DNA of 64,000 bases from Flectobacillus sp. BAB-3569 (GCF_002270355.1 NZ_NJFZ01000001.1:1-64000); one strand, 5' to 3'. Positions 43,108-54,400 are shown, numbered from the stretch's first letter. Numbers and translations: made by a program. The notes: generated from the sequence alone by a model not told the origin.

Positions 43108-43798
43108 TATCTTCAGGGTCTAGTTCTAAAAACTCTTCCCAGAATGGAATCGGAGGTACTGCCGCCTTGCAAATAATAGGTTCTTTTTTGATAGGGTGGG
43201 TAAAATAGAGACGACGTGCATGTAAGTTAATACTCCCATCAGCATTTGGTCTGTCATAGCCATATTTAAGATCACCTCTGATTGGGCATCCCATGCTTGC
43301 TAGTTGTACACGAATTTGGTGTGGACGTCCTGAGATGGGCTCAACCTCCAGCAAATAATGTTTATTAATCGTACCTAAAACTTTATAATATAGTTCAGCT
43401 TTTTGAGAACCATTTACTTCAGTATCATGAGCTGTTACAACATTACGCTTTTCATCTTTAACCAGCCAGTGAGTAAGCTTGCCTTTCTCGTTGGCTGGTT
43501 TTTTTCTTACCACTGCCCAATAAGTCTTTTGAATTTCACGTTTACGGAAAACCTCCATCATACGCTCCAAGCCCTTTGAGGTACGTGCAAAAATAACCAA
43601 TCCACTTACAGGACGGTCTAATCTATGAACTGGATGCAAAAAGACGTCTCCAGGTTTATCATATTTCTTTTTGATATATTCTTTTACAGCATCAGTAAGT
43701 GTGCGGTCGCCAGTAGAGTCTCCTTGCACGAGAATCCCAGCTCTTTTGCTTACAATGATGATATGATTATCCTCGTAAACTACATGGAAATCTTTCAT
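43073..43798 (-). CDS. RluA-family RNA pseudouridine synthase
   Basis: This 241-residue protein lacks the S4 domain. The catalytic Asp is D61 in HPVHRLDRPVSGLVIFAR. The downstream family motif GRPHQIRVQLASMGCPI and RLYFTHP near the end are intact. It isomerises specific uridines in rRNA or tRNA to pseudouridine. The exact target (RluA, RluC, TruC type) cannot be decided by eye; the size fits the TruC/short RluA group. It lies 38 bp downstream of panB, probably in one transcript. Confidence 0.92.
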   Translation of the reverse strand: MKDFHVVYEDNHIIIVSKRAGILVQGDSTGDRTLTDAVKEYIKKKYDKPGDVFLHPVHRLDRPVSGLVIFARTSKGLERMMEVFRKREIQKTYWAVVRKKPANEKGKLTHWLVKDEKRNVVTAHDTEVNGSQKAELYYKVLGTINKHYLLEVEPISGRPHQIRVQLASMGCPIRGDLKYGYDRPNADGSINLHARRLYFTHPIKKEPIICKAAVPPIPFWEEFLELDPEDIKQKNLGFLHE

Positions 43799-43836
43799 GA
43801 TAATAATTGATTAATAGGAGCGTGTGCTCCTGAAGA

Positions 43837-44652
43837 TTAATAACTTTCTTTGGCATTCGGGAAATCTACAGCTTTGACATCTGCTACGTATTGTCCAATG
43901 GCTTCGTGCATGATGGTGTCTAAATCTGCATATCTTCTCAAAAAGCGTGGTTTAAATTCCTTGTTGATACCAAGCATATCGTGTACCACCAAAATTTGAC
44001 CATCAGCATCAGGGCCTGCTCCAATACCTACAGTTGGAATGGTGAGTTGCTCGGATACTTTTTTGGTAAGTGCTGCAGGAATTTTTTCAAGAACAACGCT
44101 GAATGCGCCACATTGTTCAAGCATTTTGGCATCTTCGATGAGTTTGCTTGCCTCATCATCTTCTTTGGCACGTACAGAGTAAGTTCCAAATTTGTAAATA
44201 GACTGTGGTGTTAGTCCTAGGTGTCCCATTACAGGAATACCTGCACTTAAAACACGAGTAATCGATTCTTTAATTTCGGCACCACCTTCCATTTTAACGG
44301 CATGCGCTCCCGATTCTTTCATAATTCGAATCGCTGAACGAAGTGCTTCCGAAGAGTTACCTTGGTATGAGCCAAAGGGAATATCGACTACGACAAGTGC
44401 TCTCTTAACTCCTTTCACAACTGATGAAGCATGGTAAATCATTTGGTCAAGGGTAATAGGGAGCGTTGTTTCATGCCCTGCCATTACATTGGAAGCTGAA
44501 TCGCCAACCAAAATAAGGTCAACACCTGCTGCATCGACAATACGAGCCATCGAGTAATCGTAGGCAGTCAAACAACTAATTTTTTCACCACGATTCTTCA
44601 TTTCTTGCAAAATGTGGGTGGTGATTCTCTTAATTTCACTATGTACGGACAT
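43837..44652 (-). CDS. panB: 3-methyl-2-oxobutanoate hydroxymethyltransferase (ketopantoate hydroxymethyltransferase)
   Basis: This 271-residue TIM-barrel enzyme carries out the first step of pantothenate/CoA synthesis, adding a hydroxymethyl group from methylene-tetrahydrofolate to ketoisovalerate. Family motifs: [39 protein letters not shown] (metal-binding Asp), [27 protein letters not shown] and [18 protein letters not shown]. Full length and intact. A short hairpin (AGGAGC/GCTCCT, 43816-43831) follows the stop. Confidence 0.97.
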   Translation of the reverse strand: MSVHSEIKRITTHILQEMKNRGEKISCLTAYDYSMARIVDAAGVDLILVGDSASNVMAGHETTLPITLDQMIYHASSVVKGVKRALVVVDIPFGSYQGNSSEALRSAIRIMKESGAHAVKMEGGAEIKESITRVLSAGIPVMGHLGLTPQSIYKFGTYSVRAKEDDEASKLIEDAKMLEQCGAFSVVLEKIPAALTKKVSEQLTIPTVGIGAGPDADGQILVVHDMLGINKEFKPRFLRRYADLDTIMHEAIGQYVADVKAVDFPNAKESY

Positions 44653-45024
44653 GGTAGTTCTATCTAACGAATGGTACTTATTTCAAAATTGAGAACAAGA
44701 ATTGACGAAAAAGTAAAAATTAAATCATTGTATAACAAATGATTAATTATACGAGTAAGAAATTCTTCTTAAATACCGTTTATTAAGCGGTATTCAATAT
44801 TAAATAATGAGACGTATCTTTGCTTGTAAAATTTCAATTGTGCAAATTTACAGGATTCTTGTCAAAAAACTCTAGCAGAAGGTTTGATAATCCAATGTTT
44901 AGCAATTTGGCAATATGACTTTTTTACTTTATATTGTTTCTGTTAGTGACTTTTTGGCTATATTTTTGTCGAAACTAAAGCATTACCAGTAAATCCTATA
45001 TTAATAATTATAAAACAAGCAGTT
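44653..45024. other. Divergent promoter region between panB and the outer-membrane protein gene
   Basis: This 372-bp AT-rich gap contains two TAnnTTTG matches on the plus strand: TATCTTTG (44815-44822) and TATTTTTG (44961-44968). The second lies about 57 bases before the rightward gene and is its likelier -7 element. A 7-bp hairpin (AATACCG/CGGTATT) lies at about 44771-44793. No gene is seen. Confidence 0.45.
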
Positions 45025-46767
45025 ATGAAACAAAGTTTTTCAACATCCAGTTTCGCTGTCAATGTTTCTAAGCGACTATCTATGGGGGTTATTTCATGCC
45101 TTTTAGCTAGTCAAGTAGCAACTGCACAGACCGAAAGCAAGCCGTCGATTGTTAGTTCAGTGACAGAAAGTGGAATTACAACTACTACTTACTCTAACGG
45201 TAAAATTGTAAAATCAGTAGCAGAGGGTTATCATCTTGATACTGCTTTTTATAAAAACAGTAATGTAGTTCTTTCTACAAAACCAAAGCAATATTGGAAA
45301 ATTACTGATCGTATTGGTGTTGCAACTCCGTTCTGTAAAGAAGGTGAAGATATTACCATGTTCCTTAAATCAGGTGTTTATAACTATTTAACAGTTAATC
45401 ACTTCTGGGGCAAGGTTGGTTTGGGTATCCTTGGTGGTTATCAAAATTTTGGTGTTAGCGATGACTACAAAGGACCACAAGGTTTGATTGCTCGTAATGC
45501 AGCAACAAGAGGTATTCCTACAAGCTCATTAAAATATGATAATGTGGGTAGCTATGAAGATTTCTTGTTGATGATTGGACCTGCTGTATCCCTTCCATTA
45601 GGCTCGAAATTCTCTCTAGATATCGATGCAAAAGGTGGTTTGGTGAATACCTCAGCTCCTCGTTTTGGTGCTACAATTCCTGGTAACTTAGGAGCAGATC
45701 AAGTAATTTTCCGCTTGAATCCATCGGCATCTAAAAACCAATTAGGTGGTGTTCTTAGTGTAGACTTATTGTACAACTTGTCTAAAACTTGGTCATTAGG
45801 TTTGAACGCAGTTGGTTTTGTTACAAAAACTCCATTTACTACAGTGGGGCAAGATGTAACACCTGGCTCTAATATCTTGTTGACTAAAGAAGACACAAGA
45901 ACTCATGGTGGTTGTAACTTTGGTTTGGCATTGGCACACACATTTGGTGCTTGTAGTGCTCAAACAGTTTATGAACTGTTGCCTCCTCCTCCAGCTCCAG
46001 TAGTTTGTGCGGTTCCAACACTTGAATCTGAAAGTGGAAGAATGTATGACTATGGTTCGACTGAAAAACCTACTTTCCGTTGGAAAAGTACTTCTGGTAC
46101 TCCAGAAAACGAGGAGTATATTTTCAAGTTGTATAAAGCTGATGGTTCGGGTATTCCTGTATATCAGCAAACTACCAAGTCTACTACATTAAACTTACCT
46201 AATAATGTTTCGCTTGTAAATGGTGATGAGTGTAGCTTCTATTACTACACTATTCAATCAAGTGTACAAGGTAAATGTTTGTCTGAAGCAAATGCAGCTA
46301 GTTTCGGTTACAAAGCAAAACCAGCGCCAATCGCTCCTGTTGCAAAAACTGAAGATCAGTATATCTTTAAAATTTTCGGTGGTTCAACTGCTACCAAATA
46401 CTTTGGAACAGGTAAGCCAGTGCGTAAGCCTCGTAAGATTGCTAAAGCGGCAACTCCTGCTACAGTAACTGCTGCTCCTGCTAAAAAGCTTATTCCAAGA
46501 CGTAAAAAAGCAAGTGCAGGGACTGTTACAGGTGTGAAAAAATACAGTACAGTAGTTAATTACGAAAACGTAGCTACAAACCCAAATATCAAATGGCCAG
46601 AAGATCTTCCACTTCCTAAATCGCCAGCGGTTTATGAATACGAAGTTCAACGTTTGAGTGCTGGTGATTGTAAGCCAACTGGACAAGTTGCAAAATACAA
46701 ATTCTATATTGACCCTAAGAAACCAAATGATATCAGAATTATTCCTGATTCTCCAAAAAGAAAATAG
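45025..46767 (+). CDS. Predicted outer-membrane protein with beta-barrel and FN3-like region
   Basis: This 580-residue protein has a signal peptide (cleavage near VATAQ). Residues 80-315 alternate polar and hydrophobic like an outer-membrane barrel (GKVGLGILGGYQNFG, LPLGSKFSLDIDAKGGLVN, WSLGLNAVGFVTK). After a Pro-rich linker (LLPPPPAPVV), residues 330-435 resemble an FN3-type fold, and a second such segment closes the protein after a Lys/Arg/Ala-rich linker (about 465-505). I do not recognise a named family. The linker could contact peptidoglycan or polyanions. It is monocistronic, with its own terminator. Confidence 0.7.
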   Translation: MKQSFSTSSFAVNVSKRLSMGVISCLLASQVATAQTESKPSIVSSVTESGITTTTYSNGKIVKSVAEGYHLDTAFYKNSNVVLSTKPKQYWKITDRIGVATPFCKEGEDITMFLKSGVYNYLTVNHFWGKVGLGILGGYQNFGVSDDYKGPQGLIARNAATRGIPTSSLKYDNVGSYEDFLLMIGPAVSLPLGSKFSLDIDAKGGLVNTSAPRFGATIPGNLGADQVIFRLNPSASKNQLGGVLSVDLLYNLSKTWSLGLNAVGFVTKTPFTTVGQDVTPGSNILLTKEDTRTHGGCNFGLALAHTFGACSAQTVYELLPPPPAPVVCAVPTLESESGRMYDYGSTEKPTFRWKSTSGTPENEEYIFKLYKADGSGIPVYQQTTKSTTLNLPNNVSLVNGDECSFYYYTIQSSVQGKCLSEANAASFGYKAKPAPIAPVAKTEDQYIFKIFGGSTATKYFGTGKPVRKPRKIAKAATPATVTAAPAKKLIPRRKKASAGTVTGVKKYSTVVNYENVATNPNIKWPEDLPLPKSPAVYEYEVQRLSAGDCKPTGQVAKYKFYIDPKKPNDIRIIPDSPKRK

Positions 46768-46788
46768 TTTCTAACGATCATTATTAAG

Positions 46789-46818
46789 GCCTCTGATTGA
46801 AAAATCAGGGGCTTTTTA
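46789..46818 (+). terminator. Terminator after the outer-membrane protein gene
   Basis: GCCTCTGATT (46789-46798) pairs with AATCAGGGGC (46803-46812; one G-U) and is followed by TTTTTATTTTT. Intrinsic terminator. Confidence 0.8.
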
Positions 46819-46894
46819 TTTTTAAGTTGTTACAACCTTTTTACCGTGAATCATGTCTTTAATAGGGAATAGGGAAGAATTTTAAACTATTGCT

Positions 46895-46991
46895 GATTTG
46901 GGATTTCTGATTTCGGAAATATTGAAAATGCTTTACTCTTTATAAAATACTATATTCAAAAAAGTGGGTTATACCTCCGAAATCCAATATC
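46895..46991. repeat. Dispersed repeat R2, copy 2
   Basis: 46895-46926 is identical to the reverse complement of 4903-4934, and 46968-46991 matches 4865-4888 at 23 of 24 bases, with a related TTTATAAAAT middle. Like copy 1, it lies in a gap between convergent genes. Confidence 0.8.
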
Positions 46992-47068
46992 TAAAATGAA
47001 AGGTTATTTACATGAGTAATTATAAGGCATTTCTGCTATTCAACACAGTAAGAAAGGAATAATAAAGA

Positions 47069-47251
47069 GTGGAAAATACTTGGTCAAAATTAGGAAGCAA
47101 GCAGTCTAATAATTGATTGGAAAGTACACAGGAAACTAATAGAGAAATTATCAAAGCTTATGGAGAATTTAGAAAGCTCTCGGAATTTTTCTGGGAGTTT
47201 TTTTATTGCTTTGATTATCAGGAAGAAATAGATTTTTTGAAAAAATATTAA
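47069..47251 (+). pseudogene. Relic of a small unidentified gene with an in-frame stop
   Basis: In one frame the translation reads VENTWSKLGSKQSNN, a TGA at 47114-47116, then LESTQETNREIIKAYGEFRK and LSEFFWEFFYCFDYQEEIDF, ending at TAA 47249-47251. Composition is protein-like, but no ATG is present and the family is not recognised. The same DNA contains a hairpin plus T-run (CTCTCGGAA/TTCTGGGAG, 47177-47204) that could be a terminator instead. Confidence 0.25.
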
Positions 47252-47336
47252 AAAAATCTGACTACTCATACAACCCTTTCATAAAAAGTGCTGTCTATAT
47301 AGATAGAAATTATAAAGCAATTAGTGGTAAAAGGAC

Positions 47337-47364
47337 AACCCCTCCGACTTGAATCAGAGGGGTT
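47337..47364 (-). terminator. Terminator after typA
   Basis: AACCCCTC (47337-47344) pairs with GAGGGGTT (47357-47364), 14 bases after the typA stop on the minus strand. The T-run on that strand is short (CCTTTTACC), so efficiency is uncertain. Confidence 0.6.
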
Positions 47365-47377
47365 TTGTTTTTTATGA

Positions 47378-49192
47378 CTAAGCCATTTCCATTTTTTGTT
47401 CCATACGCTTACGTACACTTGGATCTAAATAGATTTTACGCATACGAATCGATTGAGGAGTTACTTCTAAGTACTCATCTTTCTGGATATATTCCATTGA
47501 CTCTTCTAATGAGAATTGGATTTTCGGAGCAATTTTAACGTTAGTATCCGTACCAGAAGCACGCATGTTCGTTAATTGTTTAGCATTTTGAAGGTTTACT
47601 TCAATGTCATTTTGACGGTTATGCTCTCCAACTACCATACCTGCATAAACCTCCTCACCTGGATCGATAAAGAATACCCCTCTGTCTTGTAATTTATCTA
47701 CTGCATAAGCGGTAACCGAACCTGAGTTCATCGAAATCAAAGATCCGTTGATACGTCCAGGAATTGGCCCTTTGTAAGGCTCATACGCTTTGAAACGGTG
47801 TGCCATGATAGCTTCACCAAAAGTTGCAGTCAATACTTTTGAACGCATACCAATCAAACCACGTGAAGGAATGTTGAATTCTAAGTGTTGTAAGTCACCT
47901 TTTGGTTCCATAATCAACAACTCACCTTTTCCTTGTGTAGCCAATTCAATTACTTTACCAGCAGACTCATCTGGAACGTCTACTACCAATGTTTCGATTG
48001 GTTCCAAACGCTCACCATTTTCACCTTCTTTGAAAATTACTTGAGGTTGTCCTACTTGTAATTCATAACCTTCACGACGCATCGTTTCGATTAATACAGA
48101 CAAGTGAAGGATACCGCGACCAAATACTAAGAATTTATCTTCAGAATCAGTTGCAACAACTTTCAAGGCCAAATTTTTCTCGGTTTCTTTGTACAGACGA
48201 TCACGTAAGTGACGAGAAGTTACAAATTTACCTTCTTTACCAAAGAATGGAGAGTTGTTGATTGTAAACAACATGTTCATTGTTGGCTCATCAATCGAAA
48301 TACGTGGCAATGCCTCTTGCACTTCAACATCCGAAATAGTATCACCAATTTCGAAGTCATCGATACCCATCATTGCACAAATTTCGCCAGAAGAAACTTC
48401 CTCAGCTTTTGCTCTACCAAGACCTTCAAATGTTTGAAGTTCTTTGATTTTCATTTTCTTCACAGTACCGTCAGATTTCATCAAAGCAACTTGTTGTCCT
48501 TCTTTGAAAGTACCACGGTGAACACGACCAATAGCGATACGACCTACGAATGAAGAGTAGTCTAATGAAGTGATTTGCATTTGAGCAGGACCTTCATTGA
48601 TTGGAGCCGCAGGAATATTGTCGATGATTACATCTAATAATTCAGTAATATCTTCAGTTTTGCGTTTCCAGTCAGTACTCATCCATCCTTGTTTAGATGA
48701 ACCGTAAAGTGTTTGGAAGTCTAATTGATCTTCTGTTGCACCTAAGTTGAACATCAAGTCAAATACTTGCTCGTGTACTTCGTCAGGGCGACAGTTTTCT
48801 TTATCAACTTTGTTGATAATTACGATTGGCTTAAGACCTAAGTCAATTGCTTTTCCTAATACGAAACGAGTTTGAGGCATTGGACCTTCGAAAGCATCCA
48901 CCAAAAGGCAAACACCGTCAGCCAATTTCAATACACGTTCCACTTCGCCTCCAAAGTCGGAGTGACCAGGAGTATCAATGATATTAATTTTTACGCCTTT
49001 GTAGCGAACTGATACGTTTTTAGATACAATTGTGATACCACGTTCACGTTCCAAGTCATTGTTATCAAGAATCAAATCTCCGAATTCTTGGTTATCACGA
49101 AATAATTTCGATGCGTGGATGATTTTGTCAACAAGGGTCGTTTTACCGTGGTCAACGTGCGCTATAATTGCAATGTTACGAATGCTTTGCAT
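47378..49192 (-). CDS. typA: Ribosome-associated GTPase TypA/BipA
   Basis: This 604-residue translational GTPase is of normal family length. G1 AHVDHGKTTLVDKI, G2 around RERGITI, G3 DTPGHSDFGGEVER and G4 NKVDKENCRPDE are intact. Domain II and the EF-G-like domains III and V follow (LIETMRREGYELQVGQPQVI), then the BipA-specific C-terminal domain (about 480-604, including GEEVYAGMVVGEHNR). It acts on the ribosome during assembly, cold or stress growth. It is monocistronic. Confidence 0.97.
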   Translation of the reverse strand: MQSIRNIAIIAHVDHGKTTLVDKIIHASKLFRDNQEFGDLILDNNDLERERGITIVSKNVSVRYKGVKINIIDTPGHSDFGGEVERVLKLADGVCLLVDAFEGPMPQTRFVLGKAIDLGLKPIVIINKVDKENCRPDEVHEQVFDLMFNLGATEDQLDFQTLYGSSKQGWMSTDWKRKTEDITELLDVIIDNIPAAPINEGPAQMQITSLDYSSFVGRIAIGRVHRGTFKEGQQVALMKSDGTVKKMKIKELQTFEGLGRAKAEEVSSGEICAMMGIDDFEIGDTISDVEVQEALPRISIDEPTMNMLFTINNSPFFGKEGKFVTSRHLRDRLYKETEKNLALKVVATDSEDKFLVFGRGILHLSVLIETMRREGYELQVGQPQVIFKEGENGERLEPIETLVVDVPDESAGKVIELATQGKGELLIMEPKGDLQHLEFNIPSRGLIGMRSKVLTATFGEAIMAHRFKAYEPYKGPIPGRINGSLISMNSGSVTAYAVDKLQDRGVFFIDPGEEVYAGMVVGEHNRQNDIEVNLQNAKQLTNMRASGTDTNVKIAPKIQFSLEESMEYIQKDEYLEVTPQSIRMRKIYLDPSVRKRMEQKMEMA

Positions 49193-49286
49193 CTTCGATG
49201 AATGTTATCTGTTATTTACTAATCGTTAATCGCCATTTTGCTTTTGTAACACGAATAACTCTTAACGTAGCTCTTGAATGAGGGTG

Positions 49287-49294
49287 CAAAGGTA
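49287..49294 (-). promoter_or_regulatory. -7 promoter element of typA
   Basis: The minus strand reads TACCTTTG, a full TAnnTTTG match about 95 bases upstream of the typA start. No clear -33 box at ideal spacing. Confidence 0.45.
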
Positions 49295-49428
49295 CGGAGT
49301 TTTTCTTAGAAAAGTGCTATTGACCTTCAAATAAAAATGGTATTTTTTTATCTAAATGATTTTTAATGTATTATTATTCAATTGTTTATAATTATTTTTT
49401 CTTCATATTTACGATAAGCCCTGATTAG

Positions 49429-51446
49429 CTACTGCCAACTTATTCCAACTTCGTCGCTAAGAATGCTTTCTTGGTTTTGTGAATCAACTACCGAAACTTT
49501 ATAGAAGTAGTCTTTTCCCTTAGGTAATCCAGCATCTTTGTAAGTGTTTATACCTACGGGTAAAGTTTGAACTAATAGGGGTGTTCTGCTCTGAGAATCG
49601 AACCTGTATACCTTATAATTTTTGAGATTTTTGAATGCTGGTTTGTCCCATTCTACAATAATAGATTGATTATCAGTGATTACTTTTAGCCCTGCAGGGG
49701 GAGGTGGTAATACTTTACTTAGTAAAATGGTTGTGGGTGCACTCAGGGCACTTTGAAAATTGTGATGACCAACGGATTTTACAGCATATTCATAACTTTT
49801 GCCTGTTATGCCAAGCGAATCAACAAAGGAGTTTTGGATATTTGCCACTGAATTTTGAAAGATGATTTTGTAATCATCTAGCGCTTTATTGCTTGTCGGA
49901 TTTACTTCTCGTCGATATAATTCATATCCTGTCACATAAGGGCTAATAACAGTCATGTCTTTCCAAATAACCAATACTTTGTTGTTTGACTGTCGGTAGG
50001 CTGCTAGTCCAATAGGTGTTGGTAATGACAAGGCCGCTGAAGGTACTGTATAAACTGAGTTAGAGTTTGGGCTTGTATTGTAGCTAGTATTGAAAGACAC
50101 TACAGAGTAAGAATAAACTTGTGTGGAATCAAGATTTTGGATATTGTCCGTATAAGAAACTAAAGAATCTTTACTGTAAACAAGGTCTGACACTTGAACT
50201 TGCTTGCCTTTATAGCCTTCGCCTCGATATACATAATAGCCGCGTGTATTGCGCTCTGAGCGAGTCCACGAGAGCGTCACTATAGTACCTTGTTGCTTAA
50301 TGGTTAGGTTTTTAGGAGGTAATACAGCTTGCTCGATGCCCTCTAACATACCCGCAACTTTTACCGAAGGGTACCCTTGGTTATAAAGAGAATTCATTTG
50401 GAGGTAATAGAAATAGGTTTCGATTGGCTCAACTTTGCTGTCCAAATATGTTGTGTCTGCTGGTTGTAAAGTGGCAATGGCTTGATATGGACCTTCAAAA
50501 CTTTTGCTTCGGTAGAGTTGGAGGTCTTTTAATGCAATGGCTTTATCAAAACTCCATTTTAACAAAATACCCCTACGTTGATTATCACTATCAGCCGTAA
50601 AGTGCTGAAGAATAGGGATATCACTATACGGTTTTACATTTTTTACTAAAATAGTATCGCTAGGAGTCCCCTCATTACCAAAGGCGTCGTAAGGAATAAT
50701 CATATAACGATAAAGTCGCTTTGCAGAAGTTTGCCTGTCGATTGTTCTGAGGATTACACTGTCTCTTGATGCCGTAAAAAACTTGATGACAGGAATTTCC
50801 TGCATGGTAGTTTGGAGATAATACTGACGATATACCTTCCAGCTAAAAGGTAAATTACCCCGTTTTGAAATACGCCATTCTAGCCCCACAAGGTCTTCTT
50901 CTGGTAGACTTTTGTTGAATACTAATTCATATTTTGGCTTTTGTGCCACAAAACGAATAGGGGCAGACGTTTGTTCTGACACTTTGGGCGAATTGCTTGT
51001 AAGGCGATACTGATAAGTCTGGTTGGCTTGTACCTCTGTGTCGAAATAGCCTAATCCTGCGGTTTCTAGCATCAATGGCGAAGCGTTGAACTCGTAAAGG
51101 GAGTCAGAGATAACGGCACGATTCATGAGTTTGGAGAACCTTTTGAATACTGTATCACTAGGGACTTCGTAAAAAGAATTTTTACGATGAGCTTGTCGTA
51201 AACGTAAAAGTAAGCTTTGAGTAGAACGATCAACAGTGATGTTAGTTACGGGTTCCCATTCTGTGGAAGTGGCTATTTTGCGTTCGAGTTGGTAACTAAA
51301 ATTGATGGGGATATTTTTTCCAAAAAGAATAAAAATGCCATTTTTCCAACATAAGTTTGTAAGTTTTGCGAAAAAATGGGAGCACTCATGCTGATTATTA
51401 GCAGAAATATGAGTGTTGAGGTATATGTATTGAAAGAAACTTTCAT
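49429..51446 (-). pseudogene. Secreted FN3-repeat protein, split by a -1 frameshift near its N-terminus
   Basis: The ATG at 51446 encodes a signal peptide (MKVSFNTYTSTLIFLLIISM...IFSQ) and NLQTYVGK before the frame is lost. The protein continues one base back as NGIFILFGKNIPINFSYQLE and runs into the long frame ending at 49429. One extra A (T on the plus strand) in the five-base run at 51341-51345 would give 672 residues. The body has at least five fibronectin type III-like repeats (for example LTIKQQGTIVTLSWTRSERN, IGLAAYRQSNNKVLVIWKDM, GLKVITDNQSIIVEWDKPAF). The downstream 565-residue frame has its own ATG at 51126, but that form would lack a signal. It is encoded 24 bp after the giant secreted protein, so it is probably part of the same surface system. 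Confidence 0.8.
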
Positions 51447-51470
51447 AATAAAGGCAATTGAAAAGTTTAA

Positions 51471-54400
51471 CTATTTACAAGGTTCAGTTTTGCAAGGGCT
51501 TAAACTGAGGTCGGCACTAACTCCGCTAGTTCCTCCAGAGAAACTTACACAGAATCCTTTCTCAAGACAATCATCAAAGAGGGTTGAACCACAATCAAAT
51601 AGTAGTGGTATTTGTTGTTTGAGACATATCTTATTTGAGTTTCCTAGTTTGGCATTTAGGTTTGCTGAGAAATTCCCTTTCGATTTTTGTACCTGAATTT
51701 TAATGGCAGCTTCGGCATCGACCGATCCTGTGAGACTTGTACAAGTGATAGCCTTTAGCCCATAGTCTGCATGAACTTTGGCTCTGATGCCTGCGCCAAA
51801 ATCAACAGTGCCAAATAAGTTTCCATAAAAATAGGCATCCATAAAGGCATCGACGCTAAAATAGGCACTCGCAATAACCAAGTCGATTTCCATAGACAAA
51901 CCATCGAGTGGCATAGGACGCTCTCCTGTTACATAAAATCCTGCAAAGCCTTGTGCAAAACTACATGGAAGCTGTTTCTCTCGTACATAGGTAAACAATA
52001 CGCTAGAAGACTCAGCTGGGAGCGCTTGGCTGTAGCTACCAATTAATAAACCTGCTTTTAGAACGGTTGGGTCAGGCAGTGGAACATTGCTGACAATACC
52101 CGCTGCTGTGAGAATCCAACCTTGAGGGTCAAATAATACCTGAGCTACTCCTTTCATCTCAAGACCTTCAACTCCTTGTGTGAGCTTACTTAGGTCTATA
52201 GTGCCAATTAAGCGTTTTTTCTCAATATCATAAGTAAGTTGTAAACCCGGTAAGGAAGGTAAATTGTCAGCTTGGATTTTTTGGTCTGAAGCCTTGATTT
52301 CACCAAATACCGTAAATTTCATACGATTTGGTTGGCTTTGGGTTCCTTTGTAATTATCTAAATCCCCTTCAAAAGTTAGGAAAGACCAATCTTGATTTGG
52401 ACTTGCCGTTAGGGTAAGGGCAATATTTCTGAGTTTGGTATCACTCGCCCCTGAGCCACCAATCGGGATAGATTGTTTTGGGAGGTTTGGAAATTCTGTT
52501 TCTACAGGAACAATCTTAGTTTCGGTTGGGGTATGGATTAAGGCTACCTTGATGGGCTGTAATTTGCCAGGTTCTTCTATTTTGCCAGTAGCTACAAAAC
52601 GCCCATTCTCAAACGTTTGCTTATCTGTTCCGGCTACCGATGAAAAGCGAACATATCCTTTGGCTTCAAAACCAAGGTCGAAAGTACTTAGTTGGATTGC
52701 TGGAGTAGATTTAACAAATTTTACTACCAACATTTGGTCGTTGGCAACTCTTTGAATGCCTATTGAGCCTGAGCCAACCAATGAGAAGTAGTCAGCACCT
52801 GTATTGATAGTATTAGGTTTGAAATTGACTAAATTAAAAAGTTTATAGTTGCTACTTTCATTACTAAAAGACAAAATGTCCTCACCATTGTCGAGCAATG
52901 AAATCATGCTTAAGGTAATGTCCTGATTCGGAAATCCTTTGAATTTCACAAGGTCTTCTTTTTTGATTCTTCCAGCATAGCCAGCACTGCCTGACGGAAC
53001 GCTCAGTTTCCAATGTCCTGAGGCATCGCTACCAGTTTTGGCATCATAACCAAAATAGATTTTATCGCCAGAAACAGTAGTTTGTAGTTGGGCAATGCCA
53101 GCTACATTTAGGCTTTCTACTTTAAAATCGCTAATGTCAAGAAGATTAGAACGTAGCATAAAACTTGAAAAAGGAACATCTATCTTGCCTGTTTTGATGA
53201 TACCATTTGAAGACGTAATTCCTCCTTCGGTGGGTGAAATAGACCAGTTCTTTACTTCTACACTCCATTTACCTGCAAGATTAAAGGACATCGCTTGCCC
53301 AGTAACTGCTTTTACTTGATCAGAGGTTAATTCTATTTTACCGACATTGAGTTTAAAAGCGGATGGATTGGCATTTGGTATTTTACAATCCAAACTAACA
53401 TCCAAAATTATTTTGCTACCACTTATCGTAGAAGTAGCTGTTTGAGCTTGGGCATCAAAGCCAATAAATTTGAACTTGATAGGGTTTCCTTGCTTGTTGC
53501 AAATATTAAATTTGCTCGGAATATCAGGTAAGGACGAAATAATTGGAATGTTACGGTTTAGAACCCCATTGTTATTGATAGCAAAATAAAATTCATTTTC
53601 GTCAAACTCTAAATGGCTACTTGGATATTTGAAGGAGTTATCAATAATTTGAGTTAAGCCATTAACTGAACTCGACAAATCCCCACTTTTGGCAATCGAC
53701 AAATAATAGTCGCTATTAGCTGGAACTGTTTTGGTATTGTAAGTATCATTATAGCGCATTTTTAAATAGCTATGTTGAAGGTTTACTTTTTGAGATACAC
53801 AAACGGTTTTGTCTCCAACCTTGCTGAATTCGGCACCATAAAATGATACTTTCATATCGCTGTCAAATAGTTTGAACACCATTACATTATCTAGATTGGT
53901 ATTCACTTGGATTCCTCCTGGTCCTTGAACGGTGCCATTCCCTGTGTTTGTTTTATTGAAAGAAATCGTTCCTCTCACCAACAAATTACCGTTAGCTTGT
54001 TTTTGGGCTTGTTCAATTTGAATCGGAAATCCCCATAGTGTGGTAATATTGAAATCACTTTCTTTGATATTGAGTGTTACATTTTTTGCATTTTGAGTAT
54101 TTACATACACCTCATCACCAATGTAAGCTTTACCATTGTTGGGGTTATAGGTAGCTACCACACGTGCATACGAGGCCGCTTCTGGATAAGAAAGTTTGAA
54201 GCTTCCATCTGCTTCACTTTGCGTTGTGTAAGAAACGCCATTGATGCCTGCTGTCATAGATACTTCTGCTCCTTTAACAGGCTGACCATTGAGTATCACT
54301 TTGCCTGCAATCTTAAAGCCGTTTTTCAGTATTACATCATCATAAAGCTGGTATTCTCGACTTTCCTCGTTGGTAAAGGCAATGGTCTGTGGTATATACC

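Noticed and set aside
46384-46686. Cys/Ser/Thr-rich open frame opposite the outer-membrane protein gene
   Set aside because: It is the antisense of a Lys/Ala/Pro-rich linker and has the low-complexity composition expected of a shadow frame.
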